64,000 bases of DNA from DASQFQ01 sp963722815 (GCA_963722815.1 CAVROM010000009.1:62001-126000), one strand, 5' to 3'. Counted from the first letter of the stretch, positions 35,881-45,762 are shown. Program-made: numbers and translations. Notes: generated by a model not told the origin, from the letters alone.

Positions 35881-37113
35881 ATGCGGAGGATCGGGGTGGC
35901 CCTGCTCGTGCTGGCGACGTGCCTCGCCGCTGCGCCCGCCCGGGCCGCCGATCCCGGCCGCTGGCGGGTGACCGGCACCACCACGCTGCCGCTCCTCTAC
36001 TACCAGGGCGTCACGGTCGATCCCGCGCGCAACTTCTACTTCGACGGCATCTTCGTCGGGCTCTACCGGACGAATCCAGGCTTCACCGAGACCGCGCGCA
36101 ACGCCGACGTGATCCCGCCCGACGTCCACGCGAGCGAGGGCTACAACCACATCGGCGACATCAGCTGGGACCGCGCGGAGGGCGGTCGCGTCCTGCTGCC
36201 GCTCGAGTGCTACGTCCCGAACGGGCCGAACGGCGGCAACCCGTGCCTGCACGGCTCGATCGGCGTCGCCGACCCCGGCACGCTGCAGTGGCGCTACCAC
36301 GTCAAGCTCGACCCGGCCGAGATCCCGAAGGCGATGTGGAACGAGGTCTCGCCCGACGGCACGCTGGTGTGGACCTCGAGCGGCGCCGACCTGCTCGCGT
36401 ACCGCGCGGCGGACATCTCGCTCGCCAACGCCGCGCCGGCGCACGCGCCGATCCACTCGGTGCGGCGGCTCGAGGGCGCCGTGCCGCCGACGGGTATCAC
36501 CGGCGCCACGTTCGTCGACGGGCGGATGCTCGTCGCCGGGCAGAACGGCAAGACGTTCCGCGTCTACGCGGTCGACCTTGCCACCGGGGCGCGCGAGCTC
36601 GAGATCGAGCGCACGATCGTCGGCGAGTCCGAGGGGCTCGTCACGGCGGCGGCCAAGGGCGGGACGCTCAGCTGGCTGATCCAGCCCCTCAACCCGGAGG
36701 GCAACCCGCCGACCTACAGCCCCGACCACGCGACGCTGGTGAGCTTCGCGCGCCGGACCGGCGCGGGCGGTCCGGGCGCGCCGGCGGGCGGCTCGGGGGC
36801 CGGGCTCGCGCCCACGATCCGCTTCCTCCATCGCAAGCGCTGGGCCGTGTTGCGGCGCGGCTTCCTGGCCGGCGTGCTGTGCCCGGAGGGCTGCCGGGCG
36901 GCGCTGACCGTGAAGCGCGGGCGCCAGCCGCTCGCGCGCACGAGCGCGCGGGTGCGGCCGGGTCCGCTCGCGAAGGTGCGCATCAAGCTCACCAAGCGCG
37001 GCCGGCGCGTGCTGCGCGCGGACCACCGGCGCCTGAAGCTGACGCTGCGGGCATCGCTGCGGCTCCCGTCGGGCGCGACCGCGAAGCGCAGAGCGACCGC
37101 TCGGCTGCGTTAG
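35881..37113 (+). CDS. secreted beta-propeller-like protein, function unknown
   Basis: 410 residues. Signal peptide RRIGVALLVLATCLAAAPARAADP with an Ala-x-Ala cleavage site. The body has repeated short strands with DGIFVGLYRTN, GYNHIGDISWDRAEGGRVLL and VSPDGTLVWTSSGADLLAYR, reminiscent of a beta-propeller. The C-terminal 100 residues are very basic (KLTKRGRRVLRADHRRLKLTL), as in many Thermoleophilia secreted proteins with Ig-like cell-surface tails. No catalytic motif is recognised. Its stop TAG overlaps the crcB GTG. Confidence 0.6.
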   Translation: MRRIGVALLVLATCLAAAPARAADPGRWRVTGTTTLPLLYYQGVTVDPARNFYFDGIFVGLYRTNPGFTETARNADVIPPDVHASEGYNHIGDISWDRAEGGRVLLPLECYVPNGPNGGNPCLHGSIGVADPGTLQWRYHVKLDPAEIPKAMWNEVSPDGTLVWTSSGADLLAYRAADISLANAAPAHAPIHSVRRLEGAVPPTGITGATFVDGRMLVAGQNGKTFRVYAVDLATGARELEIERTIVGESEGLVTAAAKGGTLSWLIQPLNPEGNPPTYSPDHATLVSFARRTGAGGPGAPAGGSGAGLAPTIRFLHRKRWAVLRRGFLAGVLCPEGCRAALTVKRGRQPLARTSARVRPGPLAKVRIKLTKRGRRVLRADHRRLKLTLRASLRLPSGATAKRRATARLR

Positions 37114-37505
37114 TGCGGCTCGACGCGCGCGAGCTCGCCGCCATCTTCGCCGGCGGCTTCCTCGGCGCGATCGCGCGCGCCGAGCTGGTCGAGGCGCTGC
37201 CGCACGATCCGGGCGAGTGGCCGTGGGCGACGTTCGTGGTCAACGTGGCCGGCGCGTTCATGCTCGGCTACTTCGTCACCCGCCTGCAGGAGCGGCTGCC
37301 GCTCTCCGCCTACCGCCGCCCGTTCCTCGGCACCGGCCTCTGCGGCGCGCTGACCACGTTCTCGACCATGCAGCTCGAGCTGCTGCGGATGCTCGACGGG
37401 AGCCACGTCGGCCTGGCTGCGGGCTACGCGGCCGCGAGCATCGTGCTCGGCTTCCTCGCCGTGGCGGTGGCGACCAACCTCGTGCGGCGGGCGAGCCTGA
37501 CGTGA
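37113..37505 (+). CDS. crcB: fluoride channel CrcB, first copy
   Basis: 130 residues from GTG 37113. Typical Fluc protein: FAGGFLGAIARAELVEAL, PWATFVVNVAGAFMLGYFVT (TM2 with Asn), GTGLCGALTTFSTMQLE (the TFST channel motif with conserved Phe), and a last helix LGFLAVAVATNLV. It exports fluoride passively as a dimer. It overlaps the stop of the secreted protein and the start of a second crcB, the usual arrangement for heterodimeric Fluc. No fluoride riboswitch is seen upstream. Confidence 0.9.
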   Translation: MRLDARELAAIFAGGFLGAIARAELVEALPHDPGEWPWATFVVNVAGAFMLGYFVTRLQERLPLSAYRRPFLGTGLCGALTTFSTMQLELLRMLDGSHVGLAAGYAAASIVLGFLAVAVATNLVRRASLT

Positions 37506-37854
37506 GCCTCGCGGTGATCTTCGGTGTCGGGCTGCTCGGCGGGGTCGGGCGCGATCGCGCGCTTCCTGCTCGACGGCGCGGTCTCGGCGCGCGCGGGCGG
37601 GGCCTTTCCCTGGGGCACGCTGGCGGTGAACCTGTCCGGCGCGTTCGTGCTCGGCTTCGTATTCGGGAAGCTGTCGGGCGACGCGCAGCTGCTCGTCGGC
37701 ACCGGCCTGCTCGGCGGCTACACGACGTTCAGCACGTGGATGTTCGAGAGCCACCGGCTCGGCGAGGACGGCGAGCTGCGCGCCGGCGTGCGTCAATCTG
37801 CTCGGCTCGCTCATCCTCGGCATCCTCGCGGTCTGGCTGGGCCGGACGCTGTGA
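37502..37854 (+). pseudogene. crcB: fluoride channel CrcB, second copy, two frameshifts
   Basis: Three frames must be joined: SLAVIFGVGLLGGVG (from GTG 37502), AIARFLLDGAVSARAGG with FPWGTLAVNLSGAFVLGFVF and GTGLLGGYTTFSTWMFESH, and finally VNLLGSLILGILAVWLGRTL ending at 37854. The shifts are one base each, near 37550 and 37790. All CrcB motifs (Asn in TM2, TFST) are otherwise present and the GTGA overlaps with both neighbours are intact. This suggests either recent decay or sequence errors. With the first copy it would make a heterodimeric channel. Confidence 0.8.
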
Positions 37855-38798
37855 GCGGCGTCAAGCTCAGCGTCTACTTCGGCGAGCGCGACCGCGCCGG
37901 CGATCGCTTCCTCGCCGACGCGCTGTGCGACATCTTCGCCGCGCACCGGCTCTCCACGAGCCTGGTGATGCGCGGGACGACCGGGTTCGGGGCCAAGCAA
38001 CACGTGCGCACCGACCGGCTGCTGTCGCTGTCGGAGGACCTGCCGCTGGTGGCGGTCGGCGTCGACGCGCCGGAGCGGGTCGAGGCGGCGCTGCGCGACG
38101 TGCAGGCGCTGGCGTTCGACGGGCTCGTCACGCTCGAGCGGGCCGGCGATGTGCCGCCGCCCGACAGCGGCGCGGCCAAGCTCACCGTGTACATGGGGCG
38201 GCGCGAGCCCTACGACGCGGTGGTGGCGGCGCTGCACCGCCACGGCGTCGCGGGCGCGACCGTGCTGCTCGGCGTCGATGGCACCGCCCACGGCGAGCGC
38301 CGGCGCGCGCGCTTCCTCGGCCGCAACGCGGGCGTGCCGCTGATGGTGGTGTCGGTGGGGGACGCGGCCGCGCTGGCCGCCGCCCTGCCGGAGATCGCCG
38401 GCCTGCTCGAGCGGCCGATCGTCACCTGGGAGCGCGTGCGCGTGTGCAAGCGCGACGGCGTGACGCTCGATACGCCGGAGCCGGCCGCGGGCGACGCCTG
38501 GCAGAAGATCATGGTCTACGGCAGCCACCCGCTCTATCTCGAGCTGGTGCGCTGGCTGCGCGCCACCGGCGCGGCGGGCGCGACCACGCTCCGCGGCGTC
38601 TGGGGCTACCACGGCGATCACACCCCGCACGGCGAGAGCGCCTGGCGGCTGCGGCGGAGCGCGCCGGTGGTGACCGTGGTCGTCGACCGGCCCGCGAGCG
38701 TGGCGCGCTGGTGGGGGCTGCTCGACGAGCTGACCGCCGAGACCGGGCTGGTGACGAGCGAGCTCGTACCGACGGTGCATCCCCGGGTGGGCGCGTAG
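37851..38798 (+). CDS. triple DUF190 domain protein
   Basis: 315 residues from GTG 37851, overlapping the crcB stop. Three DUF190 units are visible: KLSVYFGERDRAGDRFLADA with MRGTTGFG (1-100), KLTVYMGRREPYDAVVAALH with LLGVDGTAHG (about 105-205), and KIMVYGSHPLYLELVRWLRA with RGVWGYHG (about 218-310). DUF190 has a GlnB-like ferredoxin fold and is often encoded beside crcB, so a regulatory role in fluoride tolerance is inferred. DUF190 proteins usually carry one unit; three in one chain is uncommon. Confidence 0.85.
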   Translation: MSGVKLSVYFGERDRAGDRFLADALCDIFAAHRLSTSLVMRGTTGFGAKQHVRTDRLLSLSEDLPLVAVGVDAPERVEAALRDVQALAFDGLVTLERAGDVPPPDSGAAKLTVYMGRREPYDAVVAALHRHGVAGATVLLGVDGTAHGERRRARFLGRNAGVPLMVVSVGDAAALAAALPEIAGLLERPIVTWERVRVCKRDGVTLDTPEPAAGDAWQKIMVYGSHPLYLELVRWLRATGAAGATTLRGVWGYHGDHTPHGESAWRLRRSAPVVTVVVDRPASVARWWGLLDELTAETGLVTSELVPTVHPRVGA

Positions 38799-38812
38799 GG
38801 TAGGGCCCCGTG

Positions 38813-39356
38813 ATGCCCATGCTCCTCAGACTCCCCCTCATGCTCCTCGAGCTCGCTGCTGCGCGGCGGCGCGAGCGCCCTCAAGGACCTCCTGCGGCTC
38901 CTCGCCGGCGGCGCCGGCGGCGCCGGCGACGAGCGCCCCTACGTCCCCAGCCCCGAGGCGGAGGCCGAGGCGGCCGCCGCTGCCTCCGCCCGCCGCGAGG
39001 CCGAGCGCGTCGCCGCCGCCGAGGCGGCCGCGCGGCGCCCCGCCGCGCGCCCTGGCGCCGCCCGCCGGCGCACCCGGCCGGCGCCGATCCGGCCGGTCGA
39101 GCCCGCGCCGCAGCCCGCGCCCGCGCACGTCTCGGAGGAGGCCGAGCAGGTCGCCTCGTTCGGGCCCGGCGACGATCCCGGCTCGACGATCGAGGTGCAG
39201 GCGCCGTGGCCCCGCTATGACGAGCACTCCGCGGCCGAGGTGATCAAGCGCGTCCGCTCCGGCGACGAGGCGACGCGCGCCGTCGTCCTCCTCTACGAGC
39301 GCACGCACAAGGCGCGCAAGAGCGTGATCACGGCCGCGGAGAGGTCTCCGAGCTGA
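38813..39356 (+). pseudogene. conserved Thermoleophilia protein, frameshifted near the N-terminus
   Basis: The C-terminal part is clearly coding: SALKDLLRLLAGG, a Pro/Ala/Arg-rich spacer, PWPRYDEHSAAEVIKRVRSG, ATRAVVLLYERTHKARKSVI, a tail I know from small conserved Thermoleophilia proteins. Its frame has no start codon; ATG 38813 or 38819 with LLRLPLMLLEL is one base out of phase, so a single indel near 38850 is inferred. About 180 residues. No function is known. Confidence 0.55.
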
Positions 39357-39401
39357 CGGGGGCTCAACGCGGGCGGCTTCGATGCCGATGTAGGTCCCAG
39401 C

Positions 39402-40121
39402 ATGTCCGACCCGTCCAGCGCACCTCCCCCTCAGCCCGTCTCGCCGCCGGAACCCGAAGCCGCGGCCCCTGCCCGCCACGAGCACCTGCTCGAGCTCGAG
39501 GCAGGCGGCAAGGGCTGGAAGCGCCGGCGCACCGTCGACTTCCTCAAGATCAGCCCCGCCGGGATGGAGCTGCACCACGGCGGCATGCTGCGCGAGCCGC
39601 TGATCCTGCCGCTGGGCGCGATCGCGGTCGCCGCCGCCGAGCCCGGCTCGGCGCGCGCGCTCCCCGGCGAGGGGCGCTTCCCGATCCTGCGCCGGATCGC
39701 GGGCACGAAGGTCGTGCCGCGCGAGGAGGGCGTCGAGGGCTGGCTGTGGACCACGAGCGGCGGCTCCGCGTTCCTCTCCCTGTGCGAGGACGACGAGGCC
39801 CCGAACGTCGCGTTGGTGTTCACGCACCCGCTGGGGGAGGAGATCGTGAACCGCACCTTCGAGGCCGCGTGCGTCGCCACCGTCGCATCGCGCTCCCCGC
39901 TCGGCAAGCCTGCCGTGTACGGCCTGCTGATGCGCGTCTCCGACCAGCTGCACGCCACGAACACGTTCCGGAAGTTCAACATCGCGAATCCGCTGACGGA
40001 CAAGGAAGTGCCGCCGACGCTCCGGCGCGCGCTCCCGACGGACGTCTCGGCCGATCCGACCGTGCGCATCAACAACGACGCGCGGGCGTCGCATTCGGTC
40101 GCCCCGCCCGGGCTCGCGTAA
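39402..40121 (+). CDS. conserved hypothetical protein
   Basis: 239 residues, intact. A Pro/Ala-rich first 25 residues precede a globular domain: LLELEAGGKGWKRRRTVDFL, LREPLILPLGAIAVAAAEPG, EGWLWTTSGGSAFLSLCEDD, NVALVFTHPLGEEIV. The alternating strands suggest a PH-like or beta-sandwich fold. No signal peptide, no membrane segment, and no motif I can name. Confidence 0.6.
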   Translation: MSDPSSAPPPQPVSPPEPEAAAPARHEHLLELEAGGKGWKRRRTVDFLKISPAGMELHHGGMLREPLILPLGAIAVAAAEPGSARALPGEGRFPILRRIAGTKVVPREEGVEGWLWTTSGGSAFLSLCEDDEAPNVALVFTHPLGEEIVNRTFEAACVATVASRSPLGKPAVYGLLMRVSDQLHATNTFRKFNIANPLTDKEVPPTLRRALPTDVSADPTVRINNDARASHSVAPPGLA

Positions 40122-40148
40122 GCGGGCGGCATCGCTACCGTCAGAGGG

Positions 40149-40319
40149 GTGAGCGATCAGTCCTCAGACCCCCAGGTCTGCCGCCCCTGCCGCGGCACCG
40201 GCCAGATCGTGTCCAACCTCGGTGGATCCCCGAGCACGGTCACGTGCCCGTGGTGCGAGGGCGAGGGACGTTTCATCCCCGGCCACGACGCCCAGTCGTC
40301 CGGCCGGGAGCCGCGCTAG
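40149..40319 (+). CDS. small zinc-ribbon protein
   Basis: 56 residues from GTG 40149. Two Cys pairs, CRPCRGTG and CPWCEGEG, have the CxxCxGxG form of DnaJ-type zinc fingers. The rest is disordered (SDQSSDPQ, QSSGREPR). It sits between two real genes with small gaps. Probably a zinc-binding adaptor; no partner is evident. Confidence 0.6.
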   Translation: MSDQSSDPQVCRPCRGTGQIVSNLGGSPSTVTCPWCEGEGRFIPGHDAQSSGREPR

Positions 40320-40329
40320 CGTCGGCCGG

Positions 40330-41754
40330 GTGAGCGACCTCACGCCGGCGCCGCCGCTGCTGCCGCGGCTCGCGCGGAACGCGTCGGCGCAGTTCGCCGC
40401 GCGGCTCACGGCCAGCCTGGCGCAGGCGCTGGCGCTCGTGCTCGTGGCGCGGACGCTCGGGCCCTCGACCTACGGCCTGTTCGCGATCGTGACGACGCTG
40501 ACCGTGATGGCGACCGTGGTCGCCGAGTGGGGGCTGCCGCTGATCGCGACGCGGCTGATCGCCGGCGGTGGGCTCGAGGCGCGCTCGGTGCTGGCGGCGC
40601 TGCTGGGGCTCCGGCTGGCGCTGGGATTCCTCGCCGGCCTGTCGGTGGTGGCGCTCTCGTTCGCGGCCTCGGATTCGGGCGCGGTGCACCTCGGCGCGGC
40701 GATCGCGGGGCTCTCGTTCCTGCCGCTGGCGTGGCTCGGGTCGGCGCAGATCCAGGCGCAGCTCGACCTGCGGCTCGAGCGCACGGCGTGGGCGGCGCTG
40801 GGCGGCGGGATCGCCGGGCTGGCGTGGACGCTGGGCGCGCTGGCGTCCGACGCGGGCGTGCCGACGCTGGCCGCCGGCCTGCTCGTGAACGCCGTGGCGG
40901 CGGCGCTGGTGGGCGTGGCCTTGACGCCGCGCGGGCTCCCGCTGTGGCCCCGCGTGGAGCGCGTGCTGTGGCGGCGGCTGCTGCGCGAGGCGACGCCGCT
41001 CGCGCTCTCCTCCGTCTGCGTTGCCGTCTACTTCTACGTCGACATCGCGCTGCTGGCACGGCTGTCGACCAGCTCGCAGGTCGGGCTCTACGACGCGGCC
41101 TACCGCTTCATGCTGCTCGGGATCCTGCTCCCCAGCGCGGTGGTTACCTCCGTGTACGCGCTCGCTACCGAGCTGGCGGCGAGCGACCGCGAGCGGTTCG
41201 GGGAGCTCGCGCGCGAGTTGCTGTCGCTGAGCGCGCTGCTGCTGCCGCTGCCGGTGATCGTCCTGTGCGCGGATCCGGAGGGGGTGCTGCGGCTGCTCTA
41301 CGGCGACGCGTTCGCCGGCGGGGCGCCGGCGCTGCGCTGGCTTGGCGCGGGGATCGCCCTCACGATCGCCTCGGGCGTGGTGGGGCCGCTGCTGATCGCG
41401 GTGGGTCAGGAGCGCGCAACGCTGCGGATCGGCGTCGTCGCCGTGGCGTTCAACGTGGCGGCGAACCTGGTGCTGATCCCGTGGCTGGACGCCGAGGGCG
41501 CCGCGATCGCGACGCTGGCGACCGAGGCGGTGGTGCTCGCGCAGGCACTGTGGCTGCTCGCGGCGCGGGGCGGGGTGGTCTATGACGTGCGGCAGCTCGC
41601 GCGGGTGGGCGTGGCCGGGGCCGGCGGACTGGCGGTGGCGCTGGTGCTCGACGGCGTCGTGCTGAGCGCGTGCGCGGGCGTCGCGGCCTACCTGCTGCTG
41701 GGGCTGTTGACCGGCGCGCTCTCGCGCCGTCAGCTCGAGCTCACGCGCGGCTGA
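40330..41754 (+). CDS. polysaccharide flippase (MOP/Wzx-like)
   Basis: 474 residues from GTG 40330. Twelve or more hydrophobic helices; the first carries FAARLTASLAQALALVLVAR followed by TLGPSTYGLFAIVTTLT, the typical start of Wzx/RfbX flippases. SSQVGLYDAAYRFMLLG and GVVGPLLIAVGQERA are also family-like. It would flip lipid-linked sugars across the membrane and heads a region of glycosyltransferase genes. Its last 25 bases overlap the convergent FkbM-like gene. Confidence 0.85.
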   Translation: MSDLTPAPPLLPRLARNASAQFAARLTASLAQALALVLVARTLGPSTYGLFAIVTTLTVMATVVAEWGLPLIATRLIAGGGLEARSVLAALLGLRLALGFLAGLSVVALSFAASDSGAVHLGAAIAGLSFLPLAWLGSAQIQAQLDLRLERTAWAALGGGIAGLAWTLGALASDAGVPTLAAGLLVNAVAAALVGVALTPRGLPLWPRVERVLWRRLLREATPLALSSVCVAVYFYVDIALLARLSTSSQVGLYDAAYRFMLLGILLPSAVVTSVYALATELAASDRERFGELARELLSLSALLLPLPVIVLCADPEGVLRLLYGDAFAGGAPALRWLGAGIALTIASGVVGPLLIAVGQERATLRIGVVAVAFNVAANLVLIPWLDAEGAAIATLATEAVVLAQALWLLAARGGVVYDVRQLARVGVAGAGGLAVALVLDGVVLSACAGVAAYLLLGLLTGALSRRQLELTRG

Positions 41755-42207
41755 CGCGACGCCCACAGCATCCCGGCGCCGAGCGGGACGTCGTCGATCT
41801 CCTGCGTGCGGTAGCCGGCGTCGTCGAGCAGCGCGTGGATGAACGCGCGCGGGTCGGGGGCGGGGCAGCCGGCCGGGTGGGAGGCGATGACGAGGGCGGG
41901 GGTGGGGAGGTCCTTGCACCGCGGGTTGTGAGGATCGGCCACTCGCCGCCCTCGATGTCGATCTTCACGAGGTCGGCCTCGACCGAGGTCAGCTCGGTCG
42001 GCTCGAGCTCGGAGAAGGCCCAGGCGCCGAACAGGCCGGAGGTGCCGTGGCGGAGGAGGACGTCGACGGCGGCGTTGCGTGGGCGGTCGACCCGCGGCTC
42101 GGGGTCGCGGCGGAGCTCGTGGGAGGCGAAGCGCCGGGCTGCTCGACCATGCGCGCACGGTGGACGATGAAGCCGCGGACGACGGCGGGGTCGTTCTTCA
42201 GGTTCAT
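41730..42207 (-). pseudogene. FkbM-family methyltransferase, two frameshifts
   Basis: Three frames join to one protein: MNLKNDPAVVRGFIVHRARM, then RFASHELRRDPEPRVDRPRN through DLVKIDIEGGEWPIL (the FkbM signature), then PALVIASHPAGCP to MLWASRQPRVSSS. One-base shifts are near 42128 and 41935. About 158 residues, shorter than most FkbM enzymes, so part of the N-terminal Rossmann domain may be missing. FkbM proteins O-methylate sugars. ATG overlaps the stop of the upstream glycosyltransferase (ATGA). Confidence 0.65.
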
Positions 42208-43085
42208 GCGCGGCGGTAGCCCCGGGCGTAGGCGGCGAAGCTGGCGGCGGCGTAGAGGCGGTCGCGGACGCGGGCGGGGAGGCGCTGCCACTCGGTCGTG
42301 GGCGTTCCGGCGGCCTTCGCGATCGCGGTGGCGGCGGTCCAGCGCCAGCCGCCCGGGCGGGGGACGATCCGCTCCGGCAGATCGTGGAGCGCGAGCACGC
42401 GGCGGCCGGCCGCGCCGACCCGCTCCTGGCGGCGGATCCAGCTCTCGAGCGTCATCGGGTGGTCGTGGTGGACGAGCAGTTCGGGGTGGTAGTCGATGCT
42501 GAGGCCGCGGGTGACGAGCCGCTGCCCGAGCTCGCCGTCCTCGAAGTCGAACGGGATCGCGGGGGTCGAAGCGCCGGCTTCCTGCAACACGGCGCGGGGG
42601 ACGGAGACGTGGGCGGTGTAGAAGTGCTCGGGCCCGGCCGGGCCGGCGTGCATGTCGGCGTAGGCGAACTGGGCGCCGTGCTCGAGCCAGCGCATCAGCG
42701 CCGTGACGGTCAGGTGCGGCGCCCACGCGACCTGGCCGAGGATGGCGCGGGAGCCGTCGTGGAGCTCGGCGTGGCGCCTGAGCAGGTCGGGCGCGGCGGG
42801 GCAGGTGTCGTCGCCGAGGAAGAGGACGGCGTCGCCGCGGGCGTGCCTCAGGCCCGTGTTGCGGGCGGGGCCGGCGCCGGGGGTGGGCTCGTGGAGGGGG
42901 ATCAGCGGGAGGGGGAAGTCTCGGGTGAGGGCTTCGAGCGCGGCGGTGGTGCCGTCGGTGGAGCCGTTGTCGACCACGATGACCTCGGCCTCCACGGGGC
43001 CGAGCTCCTGCTCGGCGAGGCCGGCCAGCGTGGCGCGGAGCACCGGCAGCCGGTCGCGCGTCGGGATAATCACGGTCAGATGCAT
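42204..43085 (-). CDS. family 2 glycosyltransferase
   Basis: 293 residues, intact. GT-A fold: LTVIIPTRDRLPVLRATLAG, VIVVDNGSTDGTTAALEAL, GPARNTGLRHARGDAVLFLG, with DD (GDDTC) as the metal site and FDFEDGELGQRLVTRGL as the acceptor-side motif. It transfers a sugar from a nucleotide donor. The short gap to the divergent gene at 43109 probably holds both promoters. Substrate unknown; probably surface glycan or pilin glycan. Confidence 0.85.
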   Translation of the reverse strand: MHLTVIIPTRDRLPVLRATLAGLAEQELGPVEAEVIVVDNGSTDGTTAALEALTRDFPLPLIPLHEPTPGAGPARNTGLRHARGDAVLFLGDDTCPAAPDLLRRHAELHDGSRAILGQVAWAPHLTVTALMRWLEHGAQFAYADMHAGPAGPEHFYTAHVSVPRAVLQEAGASTPAIPFDFEDGELGQRLVTRGLSIDYHPELLVHHDHPMTLESWIRRQERVGAAGRRVLALHDLPERIVPRPGGWRWTAATAIAKAAGTPTTEWQRLPARVRDRLYAAASFAAYARGYRRA

Positions 43086-43108
43086 GGGGGAGACGACCGC
43101 GGTCACGA

Positions 43109-44768
43109 ATGAAGCGGCCGTCGGACATTCTCGTCGCCATCCAGGACGGTCGCTGGGGCGGCGCCATCGCGCGAGGCCGCGCGGTCGCTGATCGCTGGGC
43201 CGCGGCGGCCTGGCTGGCGACCCGGCGGGGCTCCGGCGAGGGGCCGGATCCGGCGCTCGTCCGCGACGCGCTGGAGGCGGCGCTCCTGCCGGCGGGGGCA
43301 ACGACGCACCTTGCCGGCGGCAGCAACCTCGCAGCCATCGGCCGCCCCGAGGATCCTCCGGCCGCCGCGGGGCCGCCGCTCGATCAGCTCCCTCCGGCCG
43401 CCGTCGGGCCCGCGCTCGCCGGTCTCGCGGCCGAGGTGGACGCTTTGGTCGTTGTCGTGCCCGTGTGGCCGGCGGGCCGGCGGGCGGCCTCCTCCGCCAC
43501 CCGGACGCTGCGGCGGCCCGAGTGGTGGCTCGCCGCGGCGGCGGACGCGGGGCTCGAGCCGTGGGTCGAGCTGCGGCGGGGCGGAGCCACGCGTGCCTGG
43601 TGCTGGGGCGGCCGAAGCCGGCCGCGCCGCGGGCGGCGCCGGCGGCGCCGGCGCCCTCCGGCTTCCACGTCCGCATCTGCGACGACCTCTCGCGCCCGAC
43701 GTCGTTCACGTGGATCAGCGCGAGCATCGCGCTCGCGCTGGAGCGGATCGGGGTGCGGGTGTCGATCGCGCCGACCGAGCTGTCGGCCTCGATCGAGCCG
43801 GACCGGCGGCGGGCGCTCGAGGCGCTGATCGAGCGCGGGAGCGCGCCGCGGGCGACCGCCGAGGTGGGGTGGACGCACTTCTGGCCCGAGTACCGGCGGC
43901 CGCTCGGGGGCGAGCAGCCGCTGGCGCTGTTCGCGGTCAACTACGCGTTCGCGGAGAGCTCACCGGACGGCTGGGACCCGTGGATGCGCGGGCTGGTCGA
44001 GGGCTCGCAGCCGCTCGGGCCGATCTCGACGTTCTGCGCCGAGGTGCTGTCGAAGGCGGGCGTGGGGGAGGAGCGGCTCGACGTGGTGCCGCTGGCCCCG
44101 ACCGAGGGGGTCACCGAGGCCGAGCCGGCCGAGCTCCCGCGGGCGCGCGCGCTGAAGCTGCTGCACGTGACGAACTCGGGCGACCCGGAGCGGCACGGCA
44201 CCGACGTCGCGCTCGCGGCGTTCCGTGAGGCGTTCTCGCCGGGCGACGACGTCACGTTCGTGGTCCGTGACTACGGGGCGAGCCAGCCGGGGCTCGCGGC
44301 CGCGGTCGGGCGGCTCGCCGCCGAGGGCTACGACGTCCGCTACTGGCCCGCGTTCTATCCCGCGCACCGGCTCGGGACGTTCCTGTCGGCGTTCGACGTG
44401 CTCGTCGCGCCGTTCCGCGGCGAGGGGTTCGGGATCAAGCTGCTCGACGCGATGGCGTGCGGGCAGCCGGTGGTCGGGCCGCGGTTCGGGGGCCCGGCCG
44501 ACTTCCTCGACGACGACGCGTCCTACGTGGTCCCGCACCGGCTCGAGCCCGTGCGGGCGGGCGCGGACGCGTCGCTGCTCGCTCTCGGAACCAGCCGCTG
44601 TGGGCGGAGACGGCGGCGGCCGACGTCGCCGCGCGGCTGCGCGAGTGCCGCGCCGACCCGGCCGAGCTGGCGCGCCGCGGCGAGGCGGCGCGGGGGGTGG
44701 CGGCGCGGTTCACGTGGGAGCGGACCGCGCGGGCGATCGTGGCGAGTGTGGAGCGGAGGCGGCGGTGA
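43109..44768 (+). pseudogene. family 4 glycosyltransferase with extra N-terminal domain, two frameshifts
   Basis: An N-terminal region (RPSDILVAIQDGRWGGAIAR ... VVVVPVWPAGRR) is followed, after a one-base shift near 43600, by SGFHVRICDDLSRPTSFTWI, LKLLHVTNSGDPERHGTDVA and the donor-site motif FRGEGFGIKLLDAMACGQPV with PRFGGP, a GT-B enzyme. Another shift near 44585 leads to RLRECRADPAELARRGEAAR and the end at 44768. About 550 residues if repaired. The stop overlaps the next gene's GTG. Either decay or sequence error. Confidence 0.6.
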
Positions 44769-45709
44769 GCCGGGTCGCGGTGATGATCCCGACGTGGAAC
44801 GGGCTGTAGCTGTTGGTGCGGCGCGCTGGCTTCGCTCGCCCGTCAGTCGTTGCCAGCCGCGGAGGTGGTCGTCGTGGACAACGGATCCACCGACGGGACC
44901 GCCGAGCACGTGAGAACGGCATCGAGGCGTCGCTCGTGGCGCTCGAGGGGAACCGCGGGTTCGCCGCCGCGGTCAACGCGGGCGTGGCGGCGTCCTCGGG
45001 CGAGTACGTCGCCCTGCTCAACAACGACATGGAGCTCGACCCGGAGTGGCTCGCCTCGCTCGTCGCCGCCCTCGACGCCGACCCGCGAGCGGGTTCGGCG
45101 GCGAGCAAGCTGCGGATGCTGCGCGAGCCGGGCCTGCTCGACGGCGCCGGCGACCTCGTCACCTGGTACGGCGCGACCTGGCGCCGCGGCCACGGCGAAC
45201 CGGACCGGGGGCAGTACGACAAGCCGGGCGTGGTCGCCAGCCCGTGCGCCGGGGCGGCGCTGTACCGGCGGCGGGCGCTCGACGAGGTCGGCGGCTTCGA
45301 CGAGCGCTTCTTCGCCTACCTCGAGGACGCCGACTGGGGGCTCCGCGCGCAGCTCGCGGGGTGGCGCTGCCTGTGGGTGCCGTCCGCGGTCGCGTACCAC
45401 CTCGGCGGCGCGACCAGCCGCCGCATGGGCGACCTCGAGACCGAGCTGATCGCCCGCAACACGCTCGCGCTGGTCCTCAAGTCGTTCCCGGCCGGGCGGA
45501 TGATCGCCTGGTCGCCGCTGATCCTCGGCTACCAGGCCTACACGCTGGCGCGCGCGGTCCGCGCCGGCACGTGGGGCGCCGTGCTGCGCGGCTGGGGAGC
45601 CGCGATCCGCCACCTCCCGGGAACGCTGAGGGCGCGGGGAGAGGTCCGCGCCCGCACGCGAGACCCGCGAGCGCTCGACGCGGTGATGACCCGCTTCATC
45701 CGCCGCTGA
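44765..45709 (+). pseudogene. family 2 glycosyltransferase, frameshifts near the N-terminus
   Basis: From GTG 44765: SRVAVMIPTWNGL, then an in-frame TAG at 44807; the continuing sequence LASLARQSLPAAEVVVVDNG is one base out, and a second shift near 44912 gives LVALEGNRGFAAAVNAGVAA, LLNNDMELDPEWLASLV, GAALYRRRALDEVGGFDERF and FAYLEDADWGLRAQLAGW. This is a rhamnosyltransferase-like GT2 with a C-terminal helix pair. Everything after 44930 is intact. The end is followed by two palindromic repeats. Confidence 0.7.
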
Positions 45710-45713
45710 GCGC

Positions 45714-45762
45714 GACGAGTGTCACCTCGAGGTCGCTATGCGACCTTGAGACGACATTCGTG
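45714..45762. repeat. palindromic repeat, copy D
   Basis: ACGAGTGTCACCTCGAGG ... CCTTGAGACGACATTCGTG around TCGCTATGCGA. It lies 5 bases after the stop of the upstream gene, between convergent glycosyltransferase genes. Confidence 0.8.
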
